Assembly (NCBI RefSeq): GCF_018320785.1
Contig: NC_054872.1
Span: 23,704,769 to 23,768,768 of the forward strand
Source: Cheilinus undulatus
Taxonomy: Eukaryota > Chordata > Actinopteri > Labriformes > Labridae
Direction of reading: 5' to 3'
DNA: 64,000 nucleotides
The position numbers were made by a program, and so were the translations under genes. Within the stretch, counting starts at the first letter, position 1; the number at the start of each line of letters is the position of its first letter. Of this stretch, positions 45,110-59,500 are shown in pieces. The notes under the pieces are model-generated. The model was not told the origin of the DNA. It saw only the letters and a list, made by a program, of their open reading frames with translations, and did not search any database.

Positions 45110-46744
45110 TAATCACGAATCTACTTTATGGGTTCTGTTGTTAAACATGCTTCACACATCAAGGCTGAAAAACATGCAGATACAAAAAAAAAAAAGATTT
45201 TCAAGGCACAGTCTGTTTTTGTTTTGTACTGAAATGTCTACCAACAATAAAAATATAACTTCTCCTTTGTTATATTTTAGTTGAGGTCTCATATCCACCT
45301 TATTCCTGGGGTCTACTGCAGTTATCAATGTGGGTGGGACTTCCGGTACAGTAATAAATAATTATAAAAAAATTGAGATTCTTCCAAGGGATTACTAAAG
45401 GGATTTAGCGTCAAGAGTTTTTGTTTTTTTTTTATTTGAAAGAAAGAAATATTCACTGTAGAAAATACTGCTTCATTTTTGTTAAATCAGCATCTTGCTT
45501 AAGTTATTACAAGCTGAAAGTTATGAATGATATTTTCTGTAACTCAGGTTACAGCTAAAGCTACCTGAGTACTCATGACTACAAACATAATTAATTTGGC
45601 GCAAAAAACAGTGTACGAAAATGGAGAAAAAGGCAAAGGTACAAGACTGTATACATATTTCTTTACAAGAAGAAAAGAACTACATACCCCACAGTTCATT
45701 GTGATTTATTCATTGTTAAAGTTAACTTTTCAAACTTTCAAACCATATATGTATGTACCTTTTTTCTGCACTCATCTTTATTGTAGTGACTTTATTTGAA
45801 ATAATTATGTTGTATGTCGTCCTTTGAGTACTTCTCACTTTTTTTTAGTCGACAGCTTTCATTGCTCCCTCAGAAGACATTTCTATGGTACCTGGAGACT
45901 CCATCAATCAGAGATGTCACAGTGACACTCGAGGATTGTGGGTATTGTACGATCTTAACCTTAACCTTAAAACAAGGTTGATATCTTGCAAACTCCTATC
46001 TTCTACTGAAGCATGTGCCATTGTTTCAGTCTTATTCAGGTGGTTCTCAAATTATATGGCTCATAATCTAATCTGCTATAGAGAAAATGACTGGGATTTT
46101 TACTTATGGAATCACACTGATGAGCCCTACCTCAAATATTTCCAACTGTTGTTTCAAAACCTGTGAGATTCAGAAAGCAACAACTCCATTTCCCTTGCAA
46201 TGCCTGAGGGCTTGACTTATAACTGGAATATAACTTAGAGAATGTAAACAGTACTCCAGTAACTAGGACAGGCCATAGATACAACATAGCATACTAAAAT
46301 AAACTATTCCACTAGCTCAAATTCACCAAACAAACTAAATGAAATTATAAAATCCCTCATTGTGGCATATTAATTTGAAACAGTGTAAATATATTTTGAC
46401 TGGTACTGGCTGAGAAGTTTCATAGGTGTTCAAATATCACATTTAACAGACATCCTCCAGCCAATCAGAACTAAGTATTCACCAAGACCATGGTGTTATG
46501 CTGCAAAATGCAGTAGGAACTGCAAATGGAAGCTGCCCTTCATTTGCTGCATCCCCTCCGTGTTTTGTGCTGCTTTCCTGTGAAAGACCATGATTATCCT
46601 CTGACTGCAAATTCAATCTCCCAAGCCCTTGCCTATAACTTCAATGCTCCCTCCTATGTATGACCCAACTTCATGGCCCCACTGAGCATTTCCTGGTCAG
46701 TCATGCCTATCGCTCAATGTGTCTATTGTGACTTAGTTTTTTGT
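45110..46744. other. Unassigned intergenic sequence
   Basis: AT-rich, with a T run at 45421-45433. The 93-codon open frame at 45885-46166 shows no domain, signal or splice context and is probably chance. Confidence 0.4.
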
Positions 46745-46975
46745 TGATGACTCTGTTCAATAAAATATATTTATTAAACTATAAACATATATTTTGTTTT
46801 TGTTTCATTGATGAATTTCGCATAATGAGGGAGAAAAGCAGTTAAAAGTGTCCTTCCTGGTTTGCACTAAAAGCAATCCCAGAATCCTTTATGAGTAGCT
46901 TGCAGTGCACACCTGGAAAGGCACTTTTTACAGCTTTTCTCCCTAATTATGTGAATTTATTAGTATTACCAAAAC
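46745..46975. mobile_element. Foldback element, copy B
   Basis: The left arm GACTCTGTTCAATAAAA at 46750 matches the arm of copy A. The inner inverted repeat CATAATGAGGGAGAAAAGC (46821-46839) pairs with inverted GCTTTTCTCCCTAATTATG (46934-46952), both adjoining the same GAATTT word. The loop contains AATCCCAGAATCC, like the loop of copy A, which has a TTCTGGGATC word. Confidence 0.6.
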
Positions 46976-49900
46976 CTTTTCTACACAGAAACACTGTGAA
47001 CAGAGTTTCAAGAAAATCTTCACACTGAAGAACTGGCTGTTATCAAAATGTTGTCATCTGAATGCTGGACTTTTCTGAAGCTGAAAAATGTGTTTTGTTG
47101 TCGGTGGATTGTTTCCATGTAAATGTTAGCAGAGTTTACTTGTACGTGAGATTAAATCATACCATTATTTAAAACAAAAATAATAAAGAGGAGTCATGAA
47201 ATCAGACAGTTTTTAAATCAGTGGCATGCTGGTGAAGCAGGTGTATTACTAAGAATCCACAGCATGCCTTTGAAGATCAGCCTACATTTTGTTAGACACA
47301 CTGTTTGTTTTGAAGAGACTTTCTTAAAAAAAAAAAAAAAAAAGTCACATCCTGTACTGCCAACCCTGTTCCTCATCTCGTGCGTGTTGTGTAAATATGG
47401 AAACATGCACTTGCTGCTGTTGTATTTAGACTTGTTATGTGTGTTTATGGGTGTAACATCAGGGTCCAACACAACATTTCCTACAGGTATATAAAGGTAT
47501 TTAGAATCTGAGAGGACTATAAATAAAATATTGACAACCTAGATCGTAAACCAGAATAATGCTGCTTATAAAATAGCATAAGAGAATCATTTCTTGTTTT
47601 TATGTCATCTCAAACTTTGCATCCCCTTCTCTGGTGTTTCTCTGAACTGTAGAGCTTGTTATGCAGAGCTGTCAGAGTTTACTCCATACCTTATACATTC
47701 AGGATGTTTTAAGAGAGACATTTCCTACACCCTCTTCATCTTTCCTGTTACCACGATGCTCCCTGTTTCACCAATCAGCTCGCCCCCTGATAGGGCCTAT
47801 TCATCATGGGCTGTTTGAGGAGATACTGGAGGCTGCTAGGTGAGGAGGAAGCATGCACGCCCTATCTGAAGGTCTCTCTTCTGCCAAAGAGAGTAGAAGC
47901 TCAAGGATAATGAATTCCCTCCTCCTGCCCCTTCACCTCTCTGCATATAGCAGGGTTACACACTCCAAACACTGCACACTCCCATAAACAGCAAGTAGAA
48001 AACTTTAAGAAGCCTGGACATTGTGTTTTTCTCACAGCAGGCCTGCGCCAGTGTAGCTCAGGGGGGCAGATAGACTTGTTTTGTGGGTGTTTTGTTTGAA
48101 TAACCTTTTGCTCGCTCCAAGTTGAGACATGACAGCAAAAATGCAGAGACTCTGTAGCACAACTTTTCCTTTCTCCATCAGAAACATCTGGATTTCTTTA
48201 TTCTACATTTTAACCACATTCTTTCCAGCATTTTATGAGAGTATTTTCAGACAGAAAAGTAACTGTCATCCCTGACTCTGCCAGTGTTACTGCTCTCCTG
48301 CAGTATGATATGCAAAACAGATCCATATCTGATCACAACGGAAATAATGACCTGACGGAGATACTTGGAAATATGTCTGTGTGAGATGCTAGGCACAATG
48401 TTGGGATATAGGAAGACAGCCAGTCTAGATTTTGAAAAAAATCTTACCTTAAATCTCACCAATTCATTTATCCTACTTATATTGTTTGTAAAATATGCAC
48501 AATAAATATAGAGCAAGATCAAACCAACACTTTTTAACTGGGAGGTCGGCATTATTGGCTTTTTCTCAATAACCATGTGTAACCTTCTGCTGTCTCTGCT
48601 GGAGCCAAAGAGTAGTCAGGCACTTGGACTAAAAACACATCTTTTTGTTAGTAAAAAATGTGGTTTTATTGTGATCATTTTAAATTTTGCTTTAAAATGA
48701 TTATAATTCAGTGGCTGCTGGTCAATAGTGGGAGAACTATCTTAAGAAAGACAGATCTTGAGTTCACTGTAAGCTGTTCACAATAAAATTCAAAAACATT
48801 TGTTTGCAATTAAAAGAAAAAAAAAAAATCAATCCATTCGCTGTTGTAAGATGCACATGTAATTTAATTCCACTCCAATCCAAGAGATAGAAGCTCCTGG
48901 GGTGCAGAAACAAACTCTCGGACAAATCTCTAACCACTTGTCAGCAGTGTTAGCGTTACTTTTGAAACTACTTTAACTTGTAGGATTTCTGCATTACATA
49001 ATTACTGTATTACCTACTGGTAAAATTAATGCTAGGAGTACTTTTATGTTAACACATATGAAAACCCTTTCACCTCTCGTTCCCCCCTCATAGGTTGTAA
49101 AACAACATATCGACCACGCATTCGCCTTTGTTTGAATGTTTAGACTGTGATGCAATCTGTAACTCTGCAGCCTGCAGCCCAATATTACCACTAAAGGTCT
49201 TAGTACCATCCACTTTTTGGATGCGTTGTTTTCTGGATCAGTAATCCAAAGGAAAAAAAAAAAAAAAACCTTACCTATCCAAACCTTGCACACTGAGTCT
49301 GTGGCTTTTTTTTTTTTTTTTTTTTTTGCCTTCTCTACAAAAATTCATAGAATTCATAGAATTGCGAGTTTGTGGCTCTGTCAATCCTTTAAAATCCCAC
49401 TGGATCCATCAGACAGCACCAACTCATGCGCCATAGCCAAGCAGGAACCTCTGGTCCTGAAAAGTGAAACCAATGCAGAAGTGCAAAAAATTGCAATACA
49501 ATGAGTGTCCACTTGAGGCTGGCTGCAGGAACACCAGAAGTCTGGACACCTGTTAAAAAGCTAAAAACAAACTGGTTTACAGCCTGGTTCAAAAAAACCA
49601 AACATGTCTCATTAGCTAATGCCTTTATGTGCTCTCAATGTAGAGGGGGTGCATTTTTTTTGTACCATAATGGTCTAGATTATATTTAGGATAAACCTCA
49701 CTGATTGTTTATTTCCTTTGATTGACAGATAGCTTGACAGGCAGAAGCTATGTTTCTGTCAACCAGAATGCTAGCCAGCCAGCTGACAGGAATTCCCGCT
49801 TAGTGGGCGGGCTGTTAGGTTGATCCTAAGTTTGGTTGAGACAGCGTCTCTATCTGTTATATTTCCATGGTTGATATCCACATAACCCACAGACAAACTA

Positions 49901-50820
49901 TGGTATTTTAAGTGAGGTTTTGGTGCGAGAGAGAGAGAGAGAGAGGAGTCGGGCGGGGGTGAGTGAGCAAGATAGGATGAAGCAGCAGGCACTGATCTGA
50001 ATTATCAATCAAGCATCTACATGACTTTGACTGATGCTATAATTCACAGAAAAGCAAACCTGTTGGATGGACTCAGCGTGCAAAGGCCTTAACCAACGTA
50101 AAAACCTTTACAGCTTTTTGATAAGCTCACAGTCTAACAACAATGCTGGCTAAATGCTGCACAGCTAATTCAGCTAAAGCAGCCATCTGCTTTGCAAGGT
50201 TAGGTGGCATGGTGTTAAACTTAACGAAAAAGGAGTACAGTGAATGAAATGCAGAGAAACTGTCAAGTCTTCATGAATAAGGCGTTTTGAGAGGATAGAT
50301 TTTTTCTCTGGGGTCCTGATGGGCTTAAGATTTCTTGGATATATGAGGATTATCAGCAGATTCAGACACAGATTTTAAGTTCCATGACTTACCCAGAGGT
50401 CAAGGCGACTTTCAGTCTGATCGTGCATTGTTTGTGCTGCAGTGTACAGGGGGATACGACAGCTGACCAGCTGCTCCTGACTAGTTGGAAGGATTTCTAA
50501 CATGTTTAATATTTCGGTCATACAACTGCCCACACTCACACAGTGAGTACAAAGCGTCAAACCGATTTTCCAACTTTTAAGTATTTTTTTTTATTTGTAA
50601 TGTTGAACAGCACCTTAAACCTCCCTGAAAACAGCTTGAACGCCTATTTGATATGTCTTCCTTGTTATATAGGGAATAAGGAGGAAATAGGCTCACCTAC
50701 AGACCTCCAGCTGATATCTATTTTTTAGCCACTAGATGGGTTTGCTGGTGATACTTAAATACTTCAGCTTCTGTGTTTGATTAGTCATTTGCTACAGTCA
50801 GTCCTGACTTCAGTCGCACA
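46976..50820. other. Unassigned intergenic sequence with simple repeats
   Basis: No gene can be supported. It contains a 17-base A run near 47327, an A16 run (49253-49268) followed 37 bp later by a T22 run (49306-49327), and a GA repeat at 49927-49945. 47780-47940 is compositionally less repeat-like but has no coding signature. Confidence 0.4.
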
Positions 50821-50824
50821 GTGA

Positions 50825-51000
50825 AGACGGTCTGACCTAGGGCCATCGCAAGCCTACATGAGACCTGAAGCCAAGTTTGTCTGTGGGCCTCTCAACCGCC
50901 AGTCAGTGTTACTGATGAACTCAATGGTACATCATCTGCACAGCTCCTGCTAATCTCAACACCAGTGGGGGAAATAAATGTAGACAGCAGAACTTGAGTT
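50825..51000. repeat. Dispersed repeat related to 62410-63045
   Basis: GGGCCTCTCAACCGCCAGTC followed by AGTGTTACT, ATCATCTGCACA and CAGAACTTGAGTTTTG follows the same order of words as 62465-62583. Two diverged copies of one family are therefore present. The family is not identified. Confidence 0.5.
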
Positions 51001-54000
51001 TTGGTTTATTTTATTTCAGTCAGCATTACAAAACATGATACTGGAACAATTTCAACACATGAAGCTGCATACATTACTTCTATGGAAATATACCAAGAGA
51101 CAATGAATTAAGTCTTAAAACCAGTCAACGCTCAAAAGCAAAGATATTCTCTGCAACTTCAGCAAAATAATTCAACAACATCAAAGAAAATAACACAAGA
51201 AAGCAAGAAGGCTAGCAGTTCATTCATTCTGTCACTTCAACCATAATCCCTTTAACAGCAACAGTTACTTTATATATATATATATATATATTGAGCATTT
51301 ACTTTACAACTCTTAATTCATCACTATCGTTTACATGAAATCCTATCATGTTATGAGATGTTATACATAGACTACTGCCTTGATGCAAGCTTTGTGAGCT
51401 TTATCAAATGCAATAATAATAGGCTACAGCTGTCCAAGTTCATATCACCTCTCTATAATTGTGCTCTGGTTGATTTCATTTATTTATTTAATGTTGATTT
51501 GTATAGGGAGAAGCAAGTATACCATTGCCACACACTACAGCATTTATAGCCAGAGCTAATTTGCAATGCCCGTCCCTAGCTGGGCTTTTACAACGTGACT
51601 GACCTGTGACTGTATTTATCTCGACCTGTGCTCTTTACCTGTGGTTGGCTTGAAGTTGAACAGTGTATGTTCGACTTAAGGGAGAAAAGGCTGACACCTT
51701 TGAAAAGGAGGACGTGCAGGTTTGTTGCCTTGGTGATTTCAGATGATGTCTGCTACGTCCTGCAGTCCAGTCAGAAAAAAAATCCCTGAAGTTGGAAAAT
51801 CAGTTTATGGTCCTATCTTTACTGTTTAAGAGTATGAGGTCACACTCCCAAAAACAAACAGGACAAGGTCATTGAACTAGGTCACTGTACACTGCATGGC
51901 AAATGACATGCAATAGAGCTGAAACTCAGTCCGTCTTCATAGTCAGTCCTCTGGTGCAAAAACTGGATAGTAAAGAGTTTCAGTTAATGTAATGTATGCT
52001 CCCAGAGCAGAAAGATTCTTATGCTTTTATTTTATTGTTCAGGAGTTCACCTGCATTTTTGGTTATTCACAAAACAAACAAAAAAACATTGAGTGAACAG
52101 GACTTAGTTTAAGTCTTATGGTATTAATACAATGTTTTGGGATCTGTATAAGAGTTGTATCTAATCAAGTTTTAAAGCTGGTATCATGTGAACTCTAGGC
52201 AGACAGAAATGTTGATAGCAGATGACTTTCCTTGTAGAGACTGTGTCCAACTGTCTGCCTTTGTTTACAGTCTTTGTGCTAAACCAAGCTAAATGTAAAT
52301 GAGATCCCTGCCGACAGCATATCATAAAGATTACATGGTATATACAGTGGTGATATGGAAATGGGGCATAAGATTAACATCATATGGCTGATTTAAATAT
52401 GTATTATCGCATTGATGGTGGCTGCTTTTCAAAAAGCCAAACCCCTTATCCTCTTATGCTTTATATACATTTCCTCTATTCACATTGAGCCGTACAGAAG
52501 AGTCTTTATGTTCAAAAAATGAAAATTCATCACCTGGTGCAGAGTCCCGCCCCCTCCTCCAGCACTGTGTGAGTTTTCTCCAAAGACTCCAGATGGCTCA
52601 GGATCCTTTTGTTGAGATCTTTCTATACACTTCCTCTGCTTATCTCTGTCCCATTATGCACACTATTCAATTACTGCATGCACCTGCAGTGCTAGTTTTA
52701 GATTTCTGCAGTGTTTTCATAAGCTTAAAAACCCAGAAGCAGTGTAAAGTTTCCTAGCACTTTAATATCTTTACAACATTAGAAGCTGATATTCAAGATA
52801 AATTCATGAAGGAGCTGTTTAAAGAAAAGTGAAGATATCTTAAGGAGGACAGAATAGTGCTGCTACTGTACTCTGAGTTATCTACCTTCACCTGTAACCT
52901 TTAATGTAATTCTTGGATTAGCCAATAGCATAGGTTCAATTATTGTTGTGATTTTTTTCAGGGATTACACCCACACTGAGGATTAGTAGAGGAGTTGTTA
53001 AATTGAATTTGAGGGAGGTACACAGATGATAAAGAAAAATGGCTGTTTGTGGTGTATTGGCTCAGTGTTGCTGAATAGACTTTTTCCTCTTCAAAGGGCA
53101 GGAGGCTGAGGAGCTGCTTGAAACTGGCAACCCTCTCTGATCCCCTTTTCCACACTCTAAACCAGCTTACTCAGCAACAGTTGAACATCCAGTGGGAGAC
53201 AGATTTTTTGGGTGAGAATATGTGCTCTCGTAGACAATATTCAAACAGCAATGGAAAAATAGGTCTGAAACTTAATTCTTGGACCTACACTTTCATAAGA
53301 ACTTAGTGACAAATAGACTGATAAAATTGACAGGATCCCAAAAACAATTTAAGAGCGCACTCACACAAGGGCAAGCTGCCCTGTACTGTGCTGAAGCATG
53401 CCTGTACCCCTACTGCTCCAGCACCATATGACAAATACAGTTTGTAAGATGTGTGGGGTCACAGTCAGCACAATGGAGAGATACGCAGACAACATGACAG
53501 AGGCTATACTCAGTTTGTGGCTATTTTGGGGGGTTTTGGTCAAATAGGGCCCTCTGCTATGTTTAAAATGATTGTTGAGGGGAATGACCATATGTGTTGT
53601 ACATCAACTTCACGTTATAAAGTAAGAGTTTGTTTATGTTTTTCTTTTATTTTTGTGTAAAGTCTCTGTTCTATTTTAGTTTCAGTTAACTAAAATTTTG
53701 TTCCATTTTAGTTTTAGTTAAGGAGCTCAGTGGAAGCGCAAGCAGGAAGAATCATCATGCACATGCCATATTATAAATCTGACATCCTGTCTTTCACAGT
53801 CAGCCTGTTGTTTAATTGTGGGTGCTGCAACCCTCCTCCTCCCCAGCCGCCTCCATTCAATTTATCAGCATCTGGTCCAGCTTCTCAGAAGCTTACTCCT
53901 CATCTGATCCTGCATCCCTCATCAACACCACCACTAGTGTCTATACTTCAGAGGATGTTTTTCAGGCGAATGTATCAAAAGTTATATAAACCACCTAGTA

Positions 54001-54930
54001 AAAGAAAAGAAAATTTTATTTCAAAAGAACTCAATACAAATCACACCCAGATCAACAGTGAATAAGCCTTTCCTTCAAAAAATAACAACCTGCTAAGAAA
54101 CACAGAACAGAAACTATCATTTATCTCCATAAAACCAATTCAGATTTTGTGCAATTATGGTAAAATGCACATTAATCCCATGTTAGAATGCAAATGTCCT
54201 TTATTCATTATTTGGGCAATAGTGGACTCTTTTTGCTTACCTTTCCAATCTGGCAGATTATTAGTTTTTACTTTTGTTGACCTTTGGCTTGCCCTGATTG
54301 GTCAATACTGCAAAGAAAACAACTGAAGAAGATATTGGAGCATTGTGATTGGCTAACATACTAACAACAAGTTGTTGTCTTTTACATTCTGTGTCAAAAT
54401 GGGGGACTTATAGCAACGCTGTGAAGTTTTTTATCTTAAAAAACATACAATAGTCATATCATCATGGATTTAGCGATGTAGATTTGTAGTCTAATATCCA
54501 TGTGCCTCACACCTGAATTCGAAATGTTCTGGAAAGGATTAAAATGCGAGGAGCTGTCCACAGATTGGCAAGAAGGTAAGCTTCCTATCTCAATTTACTC
54601 AATAGAGATCCCTTTTGTGGTACAGAGAGATACTGAATACAACAAATGTGCTGCTGCATGGGATCATCAGTGATCCAGCGTAGTTTGTAGGTTTATGTCG
54701 AAAGGTCAAGAGTAAAGTCTGCTCAAACTGTGTTTATGGGCTAAAAGAGAAAGAATCTTTTTGTTGTTAAACCCAATTCAGAAGTGAAGTTTCACAAGTT
54801 CATCAATACAAGGCATTTTATAGACACAGTCAAGACCTGTTGTTTGTTATAGCCTAGTAAGGTTTGAATTTATTCTCAAAATCACAGCTTTTTTTCCTCA
54901 TAATTTCACCTTTATTTTCAAATTATAGTG
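51001..54930. other. Unassigned intergenic sequence
   Basis: AT-rich sequence with a (TA)n tract at 51270-51292. TTTTAGTTTTAGTTAA-type words near 53670-53720 resemble those at 13850-13965 and are probably shared transposon ends. The 52485-52757 and 53730-54065 open frames lack any recognisable domain. Confidence 0.4.
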
Positions 54931-55324
54931 CAGGGGTAATCAACTAAAATTCAAAGAGGTCCAGTGAGAGAAAATGTATTAAACCAAAGGTCCAGAACAT
55001 CATAATGTCTAACTTGAGTCAATGTGGATCTTGTTGCGATTTCAGGGACTTGTTTCGCTGATAAAATATGAAAATTTTCTTTGTCTCCAGGTCACCCGTT
55101 TCTCCGTCTGTGAATCTCTCCTTTAGGGCCCTATTCTGCCCTATTCCCAAATTCCGTGTTAATATTTTGGAATTCCATTTTTAACCTTTTCACTAATTTT
55201 ACCATAAAAAAGAGTGTCCTGTTTATGTAAATGAATAAAATGTTCACTAATTAAATGGAAATAACCTTACATTTATTGAAAAAGGGCCACAGTTGGCCCA
55301 GCAGCCACAGTTTGGATAACCCTG
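54931..55324. mobile_element. hAT-like remnant
   Basis: The left end CAGGGGTAATCAACTAAAAT and inverted right end CAGGGTTATCCAAACTGTGG are roughly inverted, with GGTCCAGTGAGAG and GGGCCACAGTTGGCC inside. The target duplication is not convincing. An inner word TAGGGCCCTATTCTGCCCTA near 55123 recurs inverted near 56145 (CATAGGGCCCTAG), suggesting another insertion spans 55.1-56.2 kb. Confidence 0.45.
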
Positions 55325-56344
55325 ATATAAAATAACTATAATCAATGTAACAGATATTTTCAACATTTTAAGACACATCCACGTGAATAGTCAGATCCCT
55401 ACTGGTCTTTGTAATGTAAATGAAGAAATCCTTCTGTTCTCTCAAACACAGAGTGATAGTGACTTAATAAGAAGGTCACATTAAAGTTAAATTGTGTTCT
55501 ACACCTGACTGTAACGGTTCTCTCCTCATCCCCCTCCATCCTCGCTGCCTCATATGAGACCGCTATGTTAATGCAGGCACATATTGGCTCCTTAAGCAAC
55601 CAAAGGGAACTACAGTATCTACAGGAGGAATTATTAAGCTAGTTGATTCTCAAATGTAACATCATTTAGACTACAGGTCTTTGAGTCCGTCCGACTTGAG
55701 TTTGAAACATCCGAGGGGTGAGCAGGTCCTCAAGTTGTGACTTCAGCTGTGTGCCTCACGCACAGACACACCTCTCTCTCTTTCTCCGTGGCTCTCGGGT
55801 GTGGCGAGGTAAAATAACTTGAAGCACGGATGAGTTTTGTTGAAGGTGCAACAGTATGTCGCACTGTACTGCCCTGTGTTGAGCTACCTGTTTGCCGGTG
55901 TTTCGTGCACCTGCTTTGACATGCTTTGTGTTGTTTAGGAGGGGGTGGGGTGAGTATTTGTGAAGTGAGGCACAAGTTGTGCCACACTTTAATGATTCCC
56001 CGGAACATTTTCCCCGATATACGTTCCTCTTACTATAAAACACAGCATTTCAATCAAATCCGTGTTAAATTGTAGATTCCGTTTTTTTTTTTTGGCCAAT
56101 TCCGTGATTCTGTCCATGATTCTGTAAACACTGAAATCATAGGGCCCTAGACTCCTTGTCTCAGTCACTCGTCTTTTCGTCAACTTGCTTTTTCTTTTTA
56201 ATGATTGTAGGTCCGGGTCCAGGTCTGTATCGGATTGCCCCAGACCACCAGTTAGTGACCCCTGGTATAGTGCATTATTTTTTCCTTCACACCCTGTCCT
56301 AATCCTCTTACACATGTAGTGTGAGTGTGCCATAATAAAAAAAC

Positions 56345-56515
56345 AGGGCACAGATGACCTAGCAGTAAGGTCGTCCCCCAGGTTCAAGTCCAGCCTCAGG
56401 CTCCTGTCACATGGAGTTCCCCACTCTCTCGCCCCTGTTTCCTACTCTATCAACTGTCCTCCTCTGTAAATGAAGGCACAACCCCTCAAAAAAAATCTTT
56501 AAAAAAAAAACAAGC
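56345..56515 (+). mobile_element. tRNA-derived SINE
   Basis: An A-box-like GACCTAGCAGTAAGG (56354-56368) and a B box GGTTCAAGTCC (56381-56391) with RNA polymerase III spacing are followed by a C/T-rich body (CTCTCGCCCCTGTTTCC) and an A-rich tail at 56488-56511. It is not a functional tRNA: the stems do not close. Confidence 0.7.
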
Positions 56516-56519
56516 AAAC

Positions 56520-59500
56520 AAAGAGATGCAGCATCAGGTTAACATAAAAAAGTCTAAATGAACTAGCTTACAAAATAAAACTAATCAGAAAAATGGACAT
56601 TGATGAGCACAATAATAACTCACTACAATAGTGGTCATTAACTTTCCCATGTCAAAAGGGGCAGAGCCCTAAACATTTTGGTTTCACTCTGTCTACCAAT
56701 AGTAATACCCAGAATTGATCCTTACCAGGTTCTATTGTATCCATGATTTTTTTAAGCTAAGGTTTTATCAAAGAAGCAAATTCTTCTGTTAGGTGTGATT
56801 TGACGGTGGCTATTGAGTCTGTTTCTTAACTTAAATTGTTGCCCAAAGTTCCTCTCAGTTGTCAGTATTCTTTGTAGACACTTCTATTGGGAAGTACTGA
56901 AATAAAAATAATTTGTCAGATTCTTGACATTTTTACAACATACAACCTGCAACTCAATAGTTAGATATTACAACAACACTTGAGCTTCCCCCCTGAATGT
57001 GACATAACAAGACATTGTTTTGTAACAGAACAAAATTATGCGAGTTTGACAAATCACATATTTGACTTCAACATTTCAGCAAATCCTCAGCCACACATTT
57101 CAGGTCCTCTAGCCTTACAAACAGCCTTTAAAACAACAGAATTTCACATGCCCTTCAGGGACGTATTAAATTGTTCCTGTCTACTTTTAACAGTGGGGAA
57201 TTGAAATACTTCAAAAGCTGCACTCATGAATAGTTTTATGATAACAAAGTTGAAATAAAAGGGGTCCTTTGTGTCGACAAACCCACTTAAAAATGCTCAA
57301 CTGTGTAGTTTTTCTTAGATCTGTGTAGTTTTTTGTTTTGGATGTGATGCATTAAAACAGCTTTGTTTAATTCTCACCTCTTTCATCAAACTCACTAAAA
57401 GGTGCTCTGCTCTTCACAAGGAGAGGTCACCCATTCACTAGAATAAGATTTAAGCAATAAACAAAATTGGAGGCTTTTCTGGGGATTGTGCAGTTTTCAT
57501 TTAAAGATGATCAATATAAGAGCTGATTTACTTATTTTCTAGATAACTTAAGGAGGGTCATCCCTGTATTGTTTTAACAAAATAGCAACTTTGTCATGCT
57601 ATCTTTTTTAACCTGTCCTATGATCATCTTGTAAAGTTTTTTTCCTTGTGAATAATGGAAAAGTCCTTTATCTAAAGCCATGACCTCCTTTGTGTTTGTG
57701 CTGCATTTTCAGTGTAATGCAATAGCAGAGTAGCATTTGTGTTGTTACACGACACACTTTTAGGTCGGCACTGAAACTGTTGCAAGCTCCAGGACTTACT
57801 CTCTCCACTTTTAACTAATTTATCTGAAACAACATCCCTCACATACTGCAGACACTGATAAGATGTAATGAAGGTGGCTAGGGTGGAGGAGGGTTGCAGC
57901 GGTCGCACTGAAAGAACCTTGTTTTTATGTGTTTGAATTAACAGTGTCAACTGATTAAGATGTTTAATCAAGATTAATCCTAGAATTTATGTAGTTCATC
58001 ACGATTAAGCACATCATTTTTATTTCAGCTTAAATTTTCATTTCGCATTCCAGACTGTTTTGTATTCTTTTGTATTTTTCTACAGTCTTAAACCCAGGGT
58101 AACTGACTTGTTGTTTAGATTAAGGCCTGCATTTATATGTAGATAGAAGATTACAACATGGGTTAAAACCAAGGAAACTGCTCTTGTTATGGACCTTAAA
58201 TGAAATGAGGGAACATTAAAAAAAGGTTATGCTTTATATGACAAGATGCAGATGACTTTTGACTTCACATGATCACATATTGAATCAATTCAACATTAAT
58301 GCAACTAATTTCTACATAATTTTCAGAGTAAAAGCTCTCCAGCCTGATTACAGTTCCTGATTCTACCGCTGCAATCAAATGCATCATTTCTAAAGCTTAT
58401 AATTCTTCTTCATTAAGTACTCACATTTGATATACCATTTTCACAGCTGCTAAGACACATTTCCTTAAATCATCCTTCATTTTCTCTAAACTATGAACAC
58501 AAAACCCTGGTTTCAAGGTACATTCACAAAGCCCTGGGTTTTCTTTGGTCAGTCATCACACACTACAACAAAAGCAGAAAGTACAGCAGTCAAGGTTTGC
58601 TACAGGGAAAAGAATGTTTTTGAGTCAACAGTAAGTAGGTGAGCAATTACTGTGAGTGAAGTTCCTTATAACAAATCATAAGCAGCAAAATTTACCAAAA
58701 GAAATATTATTTCAGCCCTGGACTTTTATGGCTCAGAGCTGCCTGAGTTCACAACCTTTACTGGAGTCATATAATTGTGGAGTTTGGGTATATTATATAT
58801 CATATAATACGTTTGTATGGTTTATTGTTTTAAAAGTATAAAAGACTACTTTTGTTGTTCACACTCGAGGAGTACAGCTAATGCTTCCCTGACAGCTCAG
58901 TGCACTAGGATCAGTACTTGGTCTTTGCTCTGCTTGTAACAAAAAAAATAAAGTTTAAAATTTGTCCCATAATTGTGACTATCTCATGATTATGATTGCA
59001 ATGAAATGTTTTAATTAATCTCACCTTGAACAAGTTTTACAGCAAGTCTTCAAGTTTTATAAATCTTCCTTACACAGTTTTTATTTTTCTTCAAACCAAG
59101 TCAGTTTTATTCATAAAGCGCTGAATCATTAGGTGTTTTTCTCTGTACTTTTTATTTAGAACAGGTCTAGACTGAACTCTTTATAATATTAATACTACTA
59201 CCTACCCGCCCTCTCTCATGGCTTGTTATTAATGTTTCTTCCTCACACTCACTGTCAGCAGTCACCTGGTCGAAGGTGTCCATGTTTCACTCTATAAAAC
59301 CATTAGCAAAAAGCTAATTTCTATATTAAACTTGGGGCTATATACTCTACAGTTTATTGAATTCATAAATAAACTTGCACACTGTATTGTCTTGGGTTGC
59401 ACATCTGGCTCTACTCACTTACCTGTGTCATTTCTACCTGACTTGTTTGTGTTGAGCAGTGAGTTTGCTGTAATGAGAAAATAAAATGTTTGGCAAATTT

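Noticed and set aside
45885..46166. 93-codon open frame
   Set aside because: No domain, no codon bias, no splice or promoter context.
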